A stretch of DNA of 35,270 bases from Caulobacter sp. S45 (GTDB lineage: Bacteria > Pseudomonadota > Alphaproteobacteria > Caulobacterales > Caulobacteraceae): assembly GCF_009765965.1 (NCBI RefSeq), contig NZ_LMUL01000013.1:18143-53412 (forward strand), given 5' to 3'. The notes beneath the pieces are model-generated. The model made no database searches. It was not told where the DNA came from and was given only the letters and a program-made list of their open reading frames with translations. Position 1 is the first letter of the stretch. Every line of letters begins with the position of its first letter. This document shows, one piece after another, positions 9,326-16,653 of this stretch. The position numbers and the translations under genes were made by a program.

Positions 9326-9799
9326 ATGAGCCAAACTCCGCCATCACCCGAAACGCTCACATTCTACATTCCTGCGAAGGGCTTTCTTCAAGCAGCGCAG
9401 ATGGTCGTGGCCAGTCCGCTGCAAAATGAGAGCAGGCGCGCGATGACGTTCCTCCCCATCAACACACTTTTGGGTTTTTCGGTTGAGCTCTATTGCAAGG
9501 CATGGCTCGCCGCTAATGGCCGAGCACCAGATGAGTTGCGGAAGCAATTTGGGCACAAGTTGCGCAACCTTTATGTGGCTTGCGTCAACAGCGGGTTGGA
9601 GCTCGGCTCGCTAGAAACGCTTGCCTCACAGCTTGAAGCTGGCCATGGAGACTTCTCCTACCGCTATTTCGAACCGTCGAGGGTCGAATACGAAGGGGCG
9701 AACACCGCGTTCGCGTTTCATGTCCTGAATGAACTTGACGCGTTGGTAGATGCTCGTGTTGGCGCGAGCGCAAGCATGGGCCTCGTCCCAGGGCATTGA
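9326..9799 (+). CDS. Small HEPN-like protein of unknown function
   Basis: This 157-residue protein starts at ATG 9326, with GAGG just upstream. The frame extends upstream, but that part has a low-quality translation and no start signal. Residues 37-90 form helices with the pattern seen in HEPN-fold proteins: NTLLGFSVELYCKAWL, then LRKQFGHKLRNLY. R72 and H77 are spaced Rx4H, as in catalytic HEPN ribonucleases, although the GHxL pattern also occurs in HEPN-like proteins of unknown activity. No adjacent nucleotidyltransferase antitoxin of MNT type is seen, so a toxin role is only a possibility. Its lower GC content than the neighbours hints at transfer. Confidence 0.65.
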   Translation: MSQTPPSPETLTFYIPAKGFLQAAQMVVASPLQNESRRAMTFLPINTLLGFSVELYCKAWLAANGRAPDELRKQFGHKLRNLYVACVNSGLELGSLETLASQLEAGHGDFSYRYFEPSRVEYEGANTAFAFHVLNELDALVDARVGASASMGLVPGH

Positions 9800-10115
9800 G
9801 TCTGCATCGGGTCGCCAGCGCGGGTTGGCTTACGCCGACAGGGCGGGCCGGCTCCCGTCCAGGAACTCGCCCATTTCTCCATGTCCGCTATGTGGCCTTA
9901 AGGCGATGTCCGCTTTACCTCAGACTCGCGACACCTCTGGCATCAACGAGGCGGCTGGTCTGGCCCGCTGAATGTCGTATTGCTGGCGGAAGCCGTATGT
10001 CGCCTTTGGGCGCATCTCGCCGGAAGGCAGGTTCGGGCAATCATCCTGAGGATGGCTTCAAAGTGTGGCGGTCGGATTATCGCCTAGCCCGTCTCCAGGC
10101 GAGTAATGCCTGATC
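9800..10115. other. Intergenic region with repeat copies
   Basis: About 315 bp between the convergent HEPN-like gene and the 170-residue membrane protein gene. It contains a copy of the dispersed repeat (9970-10013) and, near 9890-9925, ATGTCCGCTATG and GCGATGTCCGCTTTA, which share the ATGTCCGC word of the same family. No gene is seen. Confidence 0.5.
9970..10013 (+). repeat. Copy of dispersed intergenic repeat
   Basis: It reads AATGTCGTATTGCTGGCGG, then AAGCCGTATGTCGCC, then TTTGGGCGC. Left and right halves both match the copies at 31679-31721 and 35119-35161. Confidence 0.6.
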
Positions 10116-10628
10116 TTAAACTCTGGCCCCTCGCAGCAATCTCATGCCGGCCATAAATGCGATGGCGCCAGCTACAATCCCAGCCATCCCTATGATCAAT
10201 AGAGTGGCAATTGATGTAACAAGTGGGTAGTTGTGTATCGAATTATTTAGGCGCGATATTCTTTCGCCTTGTGAAATTGACTTAAATAGAACGAAGGCGA
10301 TCCACGCGGTTGCGAGTGAGCACATCCCGGAGCCGACGACAAAAGTGGCGGTTGATCCTCCTGGTCGCTCAGAACCGTCTTCCGGTGGAAGATGGAGGGG
10401 GTTCTTTTGCCCGATCGGAATCGGACCGATCTGGCGAAGCCCCGTCCGCACGAGAAGGAGTCCGACGATGATGGGGATGGAGCTAAAGATCAGGCCGGTG
10501 AGAATCTGGTTGCCCATGCTGAGCGTGCACAAGCCGCAGAGTCCCACGATTAGGATGCCAGCGCTGAGCAGCAAACCCCCGACCATCCGGCGCATCGCGC
10601 CTGGTACCGTGTCTGGATTGTCGCTCAC
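10116..10628 (-). CDS. Four-helix membrane protein downstream of the radical SAM gene
   Basis: A 170-residue protein with four predicted helices: about 15-36, 42-64, 94-118 and 133-165. A polar loop of about 25 residues separates helices 2 and 3. It has no conserved enzymatic motif that I recognise. The GTG start at 10628 overlaps the radical SAM stop by 4 bases (GTGA), so it is very probably cotranscribed and translationally coupled. That makes it a candidate accessory subunit of the Lgt-like/radical SAM unit, although it could be an unrelated passenger. Base composition is lower in GC than the two genes before it, especially at 10200-10300. Confidence 0.7.
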   Translation of the reverse strand: MSDNPDTVPGAMRRMVGGLLLSAGILIVGLCGLCTLSMGNQILTGLIFSSIPIIVGLLLVRTGLRQIGPIPIGQKNPLHLPPEDGSERPGGSTATFVVGSGMCSLATAWIAFVLFKSISQGERISRLNNSIHNYPLVTSIATLLIIGMAGIVAGAIAFMAGMRLLRGARV

Positions 10629-12076
10629 CGCGCTTGCCCCTCAGCCAACGCTCCTGCACCTGGGGCTCCTGGCCGATAAAAGGTGTTGTAGGTGTCGAAC
10701 GGGATGATGCGCCCGTCCTGTTGGACGAAGTGGACGCAGGATCGCTTCACCGTGCCGAGGTCGAAGTTGAAGCGGTCCAGAAACTGGCTGATCACTACGC
10801 GGAAGGTGTGCTCGTAACCCAGGCCCTGCGGCACGGCCGCCTCGGGCAGACAGCATAGCAAGGACGACAACTTGTCGGCCGTGTTGTCCTGGACCGTCGA
10901 CAGGGACAGCAGGTCGAACACCCGCGCCTGGAGGTCAGGGAAGGCCTCGAACGCCACCGTGTTGGGAGCGGCCTGCACCAGCATCTCCCTGTGCAGGAGC
11001 GATGTGATCGGCGTCACATGTCGGCCGTGGCGAAGGCCATAGCCGATGCAGATCTGGTCGGGATTGCAGGGCAGGGGGATCAGGTCGTCCAGAGCGAAGA
11101 TCCCCGCCTCGGCGATCCGGCGGCGCACCTCCGACAGGACGATCCGGTGACGGGCGGGGTCGAAGCCCTCGTTGCGTCCGGCGTCCTGGATCGGCTGGAA
11201 GGTCACCCCACGTACGCAGCGCCACTGCAGGGCGAAGTGGACGATGTCGGCGATCTCGTTGTCGTTGATGCCCTTCTTCAGAGTGACCACCAGCGTGGTG
11301 GAGACGCCGGCGCGCTCCAACGCCTCTAGCGCCTCGATCCGCACGCGGGTCAGGTCGGCGCCGCGCAAATCCATCAGGGCTTCGCGCTTGAGCGAGTCGA
11401 ACTGGAGATAGACCTCGAAGCCCGGCATGTAGTCGGCCAGCCGGTCGGCGAAGCCGGGCTCGCGCGCGATGCGCAAGCCGTTGGTATTGATCATCAGGTG
11501 GCGGATCGGCCGGCGCTTCGCGGCGTCCAGGATGGCGAACAGGTCCGGGTGCAGGGTCGGCTCGCCGCCGGAGAACTGAACTAGGTCCGGCAGGCCTTCC
11601 GAGGCGACCAGGGCGTCGAGCATATGCTCGACCTCCGCTAGCGTTCGCTCGGTCTCGACGCGGGGGGAGCTGTCGGCGAAGCAGACCGGGCAGGCGAGGT
11701 TGCAGGCTTCGTTGATCTCGATGATCGCCAGGCAGGAGTGCTGCTCATGGTCGGCGCACAGGCCGCAGTCCCACGGGCAGCCGTGCTCGGTTCGAGTCTG
11801 CACCTGCAGCGGCCGATCGCCGGGCTTCACCCAGTCCCGCTGGGACTTCCAGTAAGCGACATCGTCAGAGATCAGCGTCTTCTGCACGCCGTGCTCGCGG
11901 CAGCGCTTCAGATAGAAGACACAGCCGTCCTCACCAATGATCTTGGCCGGCACGGTGCGGTAGCAGGTCTCACACAGGCTCGTGGTCTGGCCCAGGAAAA
12001 GATAGGGCGCGGCCTTGCGTGGCTCGGTCTCCCCGGCGCTCGCCGGCGAGATCGCGAAGGTAGAAGACAAGGCCAT
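10625..12076 (-). CDS. Radical SAM protein, Tes/MJ0619-like
   Basis: From ATG 12076 the protein has 483 residues. The radical SAM cluster motif Cx3Cx2C is C125, C129, C132 (EACNLACPVC), followed by the SAM-binding FSGGEPTLHPD. Extra cysteines lie before it: C35 and C38 (CETC), C52, C59, then C100, C104, C107 and C115 (CPWDCGLC, HSC). More follow in LPCNPDQICIGYG. This arrangement resembles the archaeal tetraether synthase Tes (MJ0619), which carries a rubredoxin-like metal site and auxiliary [4Fe-4S] clusters and joins lipid tails carbon to carbon. Bacterial relatives have mostly unknown substrates. The CETC motif lies only a few bases from the end of the upstream Lgt-like gene, so the start must be inside that gene. 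An upstream in-frame ATG at 12172 gives a serine-rich, unlikely extension. Family is secure; lipid substrate is inference. Confidence 0.9.
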   Translation of the reverse strand: MALSSTFAISPASAGETEPRKAAPYLFLGQTTSLCETCYRTVPAKIIGEDGCVFYLKRCREHGVQKTLISDDVAYWKSQRDWVKPGDRPLQVQTRTEHGCPWDCGLCADHEQHSCLAIIEINEACNLACPVCFADSSPRVETERTLAEVEHMLDALVASEGLPDLVQFSGGEPTLHPDLFAILDAAKRRPIRHLMINTNGLRIAREPGFADRLADYMPGFEVYLQFDSLKREALMDLRGADLTRVRIEALEALERAGVSTTLVVTLKKGINDNEIADIVHFALQWRCVRGVTFQPIQDAGRNEGFDPARHRIVLSEVRRRIAEAGIFALDDLIPLPCNPDQICIGYGLRHGRHVTPITSLLHREMLVQAAPNTVAFEAFPDLQARVFDLLSLSTVQDNTADKLSSLLCCLPEAAVPQGLGYEHTFRVVISQFLDRFNFDLGTVKRSCVHFVQQDGRIIPFDTYNTFYRPGAPGAGALAEGQAR

Positions 12077-12752
12077 AGGCGACGAGCCCCGCGCACAAGA
12101 GGTGGAAGACGTTGAAGGGCCCGACCACGTGCGCGTACGGCTTGAGGAATTCCCAGACGAAGCGCTGGGCACCGTACCACACGCAAAGCGCGTAGAAACC
12201 CCGGCGCAGCGCCCAAGACGCTCGCACGCCTAGGCCCCAGAGCCAGACGGCGAGGAAGACGATCATCGAGACGCTTTCATAAATTTGGACGGGATGGCGG
12301 CCGACACCGTCCCCAAGGTCCACCGCCCATGGCAGGTGGGTTGGCGTCCCATAGGTAAAATCGGGAAGCCCGGCGAACAGGCACCCCCAGCGTCCCACCG
12401 CCACGCCCAGGGCGAAGGCCCCGACGAACGCCGCGCCTGTGGACTCCTTGATCCCCCGTGCCGCTTTGTAAATCTCCACCGCCACGATCGCGCCCGCCAG
12501 CGCACCGAGAACGCTGTGGGAGAGAGTCGGGCGCATACCGTTCAACGTATTGAGCGAACCGGCCAGCCACGCCCCCGCCGCCGCCCCAAGCGCGAGGGAA
12601 ATGAAATATCCGGGACCCGTGATCGTCGCGAGATGCGCCGTGGCGGCGCGCAACCGCCAGCGGCTGACGAACCAGCCCAATGCCGCCCCCGAGCCCCACC
12701 CTAAGGCCTCGAACGGACCGTGCGCCCACGACGCGGTTGGAACATGAAACAT
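11970..12752 (-). CDS. Lgt-like (prolipoprotein diacylglyceryl transferase family) membrane protein
   Basis: From ATG 12752 this is a 260-residue polytopic protein with about seven helices. Lgt-family landmarks are GRWGCLFAGLP (120-130, at the GRxxNxxxG position), RHPVQIYES (152-160) and YGAQRFVWEFLKP (193-205, with the conserved arginine at 197). Two features depart from true Lgt: the signature asparagine is cysteine (C124), and the segment SVLGALAG (80-87) has leucine where E. coli Lgt has the important H103. It is therefore probably not the housekeeping lipoprotein enzyme but a relative acting on another lipid or acceptor. An alternative ATG at 12848 adds 32 poorly conserved residues. Its 3' end overlaps the radical SAM gene by about 107 bp, so it is the first gene of that unit. 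Confidence 0.85.
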   Translation of the reverse strand: MFHVPTASWAHGPFEALGWGSGAALGWFVSRWRLRAATAHLATITGPGYFISLALGAAAGAWLAGSLNTLNGMRPTLSHSVLGALAGAIVAVEIYKAARGIKESTGAAFVGAFALGVAVGRWGCLFAGLPDFTYGTPTHLPWAVDLGDGVGRHPVQIYESVSMIVFLAVWLWGLGVRASWALRRGFYALCVWYGAQRFVWEFLKPYAHVVGPFNVFHLLCAGLVAYGLVFYLRDLAGERRGDRATQGRALSFPGPDHEPV

Positions 12753-13284
12753 GCCCGACAAGAGCACGCTTGCGCAGGCATATGAAGCTGGGAGCGACGG
12801 TCCGTTCAAAGCGTCGACCTCGTGAGTGGCACGCCGAGAACTCGCCATCCGGAATCAGGAGGTGTAATTCCGTCTGAAATAGTCCGATATCTGCCATTCG
12901 GATTGCCGATCGTGGGCTTTCCGCCGCGATCTGAGTGTCTGGAATCTGACGGAAAGCTCGGGGCCGCTATGGGCGCAGGCAGGACTCCTCCAGTCCTTTT
13001 GCCGGAGAGCGGACATCGACATGGGCCGGGTAGGGCGCAGGACCTCATGAAGTGATTTGCTTATTTGATAGCGGCTAAGGGGCCGACTGAAGTCCGAGCA
13101 ATATCTTGACCGGTCGAACTCGAACCGACGGCATGAAAAAAGGTAATCACGGGATGCGAATTTATCTATCCTCCCAGGGATCAGCCAAGAGTTAATTAGG
13201 GTGCCGGGATGACTGCAATTCGCGATCTAGCGCCCGAATAAGCGCCAGCATTCGAGAACTTGTACTCGCCGACTGGAGGATGCG
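12753..13284. other. Intergenic region between two divergent units
   Basis: About 530 bp. The left part (12880-13045) has no convincing gene and contains a dispersed-repeat copy. The right part (13047-13250) is clearly AT-richer than the surroundings and probably holds the promoter of the hydrolase/MaoC genes. A short GACCGGTC palindrome lies near 13110. I could not fix a -35/-10 pair. Confidence 0.4.
12933..12976 (+). repeat. Copy of dispersed intergenic repeat
   Basis: The right end, GGCCGCTATGGGCGC, matches the repeat core. The left half, GAGTGTCTGGAATCTGACGG, is degenerate. Confidence 0.5.
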
Positions 13285-13287
13285 TTG

Positions 13288-13950
13288 GTGGCCTGGATCG
13301 AACTGGAAGCGGCTGACGGCCATAAGCTCGCGGCTTGGCGTGACGGCCCCGAAAATGCCGAGCTCTGCCTTGTGCTCGGCATGGAGATCTTTGGGGTCAA
13401 CAGCCACATCCGCTATGTCTGCGCTCAGTTCGCCGACCAGGGGATCGCGGTAATTGCGCCGGCTCTGCTGGACCGAGCCGAGCGCGGGGTGGAAATGGGC
13501 TACAGCGCTGAGGAGCTGCAGCGCGGCTTCGAGCTGCGGGCGCGCGCACCCGCGGCCGGGTCGTTGATGGATATCCAGGCCGCCCGCGCCGCCTTCGCCC
13601 AGCCCAAGGTCGGGATCATTGGCTACTGCTGGGGCGGCCGCGTCGCCTGGTGGGGCGCCACACGCAGTGACAGCTTCGCCGCCTGCGCGGCCTGGTACGC
13701 CGGCGGCTTGGCGGCGGACCGCGAGGAGCAGCCGCGCTGTCCTGTCCAGCTGCATTTCGGCGAGCATGACCACTCTATCCCGCTGGCGGACGTGGAGGCC
13801 ATCCGCGAAGCTCGCTCCGAAGTCGAGGTTTTCGTCTATCCTGGCGCCCAACATGGTTTCGGTTGCGAGGAGCGACCGACCTTCGACCCGCCGTCCTACG
13901 AGCTCGCTCAGGCCCGTACGCTGGCGTTCTTCCGAAACCATCTCGTCTGA
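13288..13950 (+). CDS. Dienelactone hydrolase family protein (first copy)
   Basis: An alpha/beta hydrolase of the dienelactone hydrolase family, about 220 residues. The family triad is visible: nucleophile C114 in IGYCWGG, D161 in GEHDHSIPL and H189 in GAQHGFGC, with the assisting E33 in MEIFGVNSHI. Classical members open the dienelactone of the modified ortho pathway to maleylacetate, but many act on other lactones or esters. GGAGG at 13275-13279 lies 8 bases before GTG 13288 and 5 bases before TTG 13285, so I prefer the GTG. It is the first gene of a two-gene unit with MaoC. A second family member lies at 18744-19418, so the pathway may have two lactone or ester steps. Confidence 0.9.
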   Translation: MAWIELEAADGHKLAAWRDGPENAELCLVLGMEIFGVNSHIRYVCAQFADQGIAVIAPALLDRAERGVEMGYSAEELQRGFELRARAPAAGSLMDIQAARAAFAQPKVGIIGYCWGGRVAWWGATRSDSFAACAAWYAGGLAADREEQPRCPVQLHFGEHDHSIPLADVEAIREARSEVEVFVYPGAQHGFGCEERPTFDPPSYELAQARTLAFFRNHLV

Positions 13951-13967
13951 GGGATTGGGAGGCACGC

Positions 13968-14420
13968 GTGGCCGGCGGCTATTTCGAGGATTTCGTAGTC
14001 GGTCAGCAGCTCACCCATCCCATCCGGCGCACGGTGACCGAAACCGACAACCTGCTATTCTCCACCCTGACCCACAATCCCCAGCCGCTGCATCTGGACG
14101 CCGAATACGCGCGCGCCAGCGAGTTCGGCCAGATCGTGGTCAACAGCACCTTCAGCTTCAGCCTGCTGATCGGGCTTACGGTCGGCGAGACGACGCTGGG
14201 GACGCTCGTGGCCAACCTCGGCTACGATCAGGTCAAGACGCCCCATCCCGTCTTCCTGGGCGACACCGTCCATGCCGAGACCGAGATCATGGAGTTGCGC
14301 GAAAGCCGATCGCGGCCCAACGCGGGACTGGTGGTGTTCGCCCATCGGCTGCTGAACCAGCGCGACGAATCCGTCTGCACCTGCACCCGCACCGCATTGA
14401 TGCACAAGCGACCCGCCTGA
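13968..14420 (+). CDS. MaoC-like (R)-specific hydratase/dehydratase
   Basis: A 150-residue single hot-dog-fold protein of the MaoC family. It begins GYFEDFVVGQQLTHPIRRTV, the usual opening of the family. The hydratase-2-like motif is spread over THNPQPLHLDAEYAR, with the aspartate/histidine-type catalytic region near residues 38-48, and GDTVHAETEIMELRES follows. Members hydrate enoyl-CoA or mesaconyl-CoA-type substrates. GTG 13968 is preceded by GGGAGG at a five-base gap, and the gene begins 17 bp after the hydrolase stop. A longer frame opens upstream at 13863 but overlaps the hydrolase gene. It converges with the LysR gene with only 24 bp between the stops. Confidence 0.9.
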   Translation: MAGGYFEDFVVGQQLTHPIRRTVTETDNLLFSTLTHNPQPLHLDAEYARASEFGQIVVNSTFSFSLLIGLTVGETTLGTLVANLGYDQVKTPHPVFLGDTVHAETEIMELRESRSRPNAGLVVFAHRLLNQRDESVCTCTRTALMHKRPA

Positions 14421-14444
14421 ACCTGCTCGCCCGTTGGCTGGGGG

Positions 14445-15344
14445 TCATGCGCCGGTTTCGGCCCGCGGAGCGCACAGCCAGTCGCAGAACTCGCGCACCT
14501 TGGCCACCTTCGCGCTGCGGGTCGGGTATATCAGGTGATATCCGATTTCGCGGCGCAGGACCGGCCCGCAGGGGATCACCAGGCGCCCCTCGCGCAGGTC
14601 GTCCTCCACATAGGCCTCCTGCAGGATCGCGATCCCGCTACCCTCGATGGCGAAGCGCAGGACCAGTCCAAGGTCCTCGAACGAGCGCAGGTGCTCGAGC
14701 GCCGCCGGGTCGTCGACGCCGGCCAGCTCGAACCAGTCGGGCCAGTCGCGCGCCCGGGCGTGGGTCTGGAGCAGCATCTTGCCGGCGAGATCGCCCGGGG
14801 TTTGCAGGGATAGGCGTTCGGCCAGCTCCCGGGTGCAGACCGGAACGAGCGCGTCGGCGAACAGTAGGTGGCTGCTCAGGCCCCGCCAGCGTCCGCGGCC
14901 GTAGCGCACGCCGATGTCGATGTCGCGTTCGCCGAAGTCGACCAGGCTCGCCCCCGAGATCGAGACCAGCCGCACGTCGATGCTGGGGCAGCGGCGGCTG
15001 AAGTCGGGCAGGCGCGGGGTCAGCCAGCGACTGAGCAGCAGCGGATAGCCCATGATGGTCAGGGTCATCCGCGACGACGCCGTGGCGTAGTCGGTCGTCG
15101 CGCGGCGCATGTCCTCGAAGGCCGCGTGCAGGGCGTCCGCATAGATCGCAGCGCTCGGCGTCAGGTCTATGCCGCCGCTGCGCCGCTCGAACAGCCGGGT
15201 CCCGAAGTAGTCCTCCAGCGCCGCGATCTGATGGCTGACGGCGCCCTGGGTGACGTTCAGCTCGCGCGCGGCCTTGGTGAAATTGCGGTGCCGCGCGGCG
15301 ACCTCGAAGGCCAGCAGGGGATTGAGCGGAGGTAGTGAGCGCAC
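14445..15344 (-). CDS. LysR-family regulator, GcvA-like
   Basis: A 299-residue LysR regulator. The N-terminal winged helix-turn-helix is typical (LLAFEVAARHRNFTKAARE, then VTQGAVSHQI, about residues 9-40) and the two-lobed effector domain follows from about 90. The opening and the general sequence are closest to the GcvA-like subgroup. The start is GTG 15344 with GGGAG upstream. It is divergent from the CoA-ligase operon, and a CATTA/TAATG inverted repeat lies between them, so it most likely controls that operon and itself in response to a pathway intermediate. That target is inference from position. Confidence 0.9.
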   Translation of the reverse strand: MRSLPPLNPLLAFEVAARHRNFTKAARELNVTQGAVSHQIAALEDYFGTRLFERRSGGIDLTPSAAIYADALHAAFEDMRRATTDYATASSRMTLTIMGYPLLLSRWLTPRLPDFSRRCPSIDVRLVSISGASLVDFGERDIDIGVRYGRGRWRGLSSHLLFADALVPVCTRELAERLSLQTPGDLAGKMLLQTHARARDWPDWFELAGVDDPAALEHLRSFEDLGLVLRFAIEGSGIAILQEAYVEDDLREGRLVIPCGPVLRREIGYHLIYPTRSAKVAKVREFCDWLCAPRAETGA

Positions 15345-15363
15345 GCGAGCGGCTCCCGATCGG

Positions 15364-15388
15364 CATTAACTTTGCTCATGCCCTAATG
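15364..15388. promoter_or_regulatory. Putative LysR-type operator in the divergent promoter region
   Basis: CATTA (15364-15368) and TAATG (15384-15388) form a perfect inverted repeat with a 15-base spacer. CTAAT at 15383-15387 matches the core recognised by GcvA-type regulators. The AT-rich GCTAAATTATCC follows and could be part of the promoter for the operon at 15499. Confidence 0.5.
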
Positions 15389-15498
15389 CTAAATTATCCA
15401 ATGTGCAACGGGGCGGTTTCTCATTAGCTTCAAAACCAACAAAGCGAGATCGCCCAGGCATCTCGTAGATAAAAACAAGGGTAGGATAGGCGTGGCAC

Positions 15499-16653
15499 GT
15501 GCTTTTGCTTGAGCATGACGCTAAAGAGATCGCTCGCGATAAGGGAGTTCGAATTCCCCAGGGGGTCTTTGTAGCGAGAGATACTGTCGGCGATCTTGAT
15601 CTCCTCGGCCGCGGCCCATGGGTGGTGAAGGCCCAGGTCGGCGTCGGCGGTCGGGGCAAGGCCGGCGGCGTGGGCTTCGCCGATACGCCGGACGCGGTCG
15701 CCGCCTTTATCCGCGCCAATGCGGACGCGACGATCAAGGGCCACCGCATCGCCGGTTTCCGCGTGGAGGAGAAGGTTTCCTTCCGCCACGAGGTCTATCT
15801 CAGCTTCATGGTCGATGCGGCCAGCCGCGGCATACGCCTGCTGCTGTCCGCCCAGGGCGGGGTGGACGTGGAGGCGAACGCCCACCAGGCGGACGCCATG
15901 TTGACCGCTGTCGCGCCGCCCGGGCTGGGCGCCCTTGTCGCGGCCGGAGAAAATCTCATACCCGCATTGCCGGAGGCCCTGCGCGCGCCGGTGCGTTCCG
16001 CCGTGGCGGCCCTGGCGCAGATGTTCCTGGCCCTGGACGCCACCCTGCTGGAGGTGAACCCGCTGTTCGTCCTGGCCGACGGATCGTGGGTGGCCGGCGA
16101 CATGAAGCTCGGCGTCGACGAGAGCGCCTTCGCCCGCCAGCCGGCGCTGGAGGCCGCCGTCCGGGCGCGCCCGGACGCCTATCCCGAGGCCAATTTCAAG
16201 CTCGACCACGACTTCGACTATGTGCGCATCAATCCACACGGCCAGATCGGCCTGCTGACCACCGGCGCCGGCCTCAGCATGATGCTGATCGACGAGATGC
16301 TGCAGGCGGGACGGCAGCCGTTCAACTTCTGCGACGTGCGCACCGGGCTGCTGCGCGGTAGTCCTCAGCGGCTGATCGACGTCCTGCGCCAGTTCACCCA
16401 GGGCGACGAGATCTCGGTCGTGTTCGTCAACATCTTCGCGGGCATCACCGACCTGGGCGAGTTCGCCGACCTGCTGCTGCAGGCGCTGGACGCCGTGCCG
16501 GAGCTCGAGGTTCCTGTCGTCGCCCGCCTGATCGGCAACAACTTCGAGGGGGCCAAGGCCCGGCTCGCCCGGTCGGGGCGGCCCATCACCCTGGAGATGG
16601 AGCTGGACAAGGCGCTGAGGCTGGCGGTCGCGCAGGTGGGGGCGGCGGCATGA
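15499..16653 (+). CDS. Succinate/malate-CoA ligase-like beta subunit (ATP-grasp)
   Basis: A 384-residue protein collinear with the beta subunits SucC and MtkA. The ATP-grasp domain begins with RIPQGVFVA and WVVKAQVGVGGRGKAGGV (glycine-rich nucleotide loop, about 46-60). EVNPLFVLADGSWVAGDMKLG lies near 190-210. The ligase domain at the C-terminus includes FVNIFAGITDLGEFADLL. These enzymes make an acyl-CoA from a carboxylic acid with ATP, through a phosphohistidine on the alpha subunit. GTG 15499 is the first available start after an in-frame stop, with an AGGATAGG purine run upstream. The stop overlaps the alpha-subunit start (ATGA). Presence in a catabolic operon, away from TCA-cycle genes, argues for a different acid, perhaps a dicarboxylate or aromatic acid. 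Confidence 0.9.
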   Translation: MLLLEHDAKEIARDKGVRIPQGVFVARDTVGDLDLLGRGPWVVKAQVGVGGRGKAGGVGFADTPDAVAAFIRANADATIKGHRIAGFRVEEKVSFRHEVYLSFMVDAASRGIRLLLSAQGGVDVEANAHQADAMLTAVAPPGLGALVAAGENLIPALPEALRAPVRSAVAALAQMFLALDATLLEVNPLFVLADGSWVAGDMKLGVDESAFARQPALEAAVRARPDAYPEANFKLDHDFDYVRINPHGQIGLLTTGAGLSMMLIDEMLQAGRQPFNFCDVRTGLLRGSPQRLIDVLRQFTQGDEISVVFVNIFAGITDLGEFADLLLQALDAVPELEVPVVARLIGNNFEGAKARLARSGRPITLEMELDKALRLAVAQVGAAA

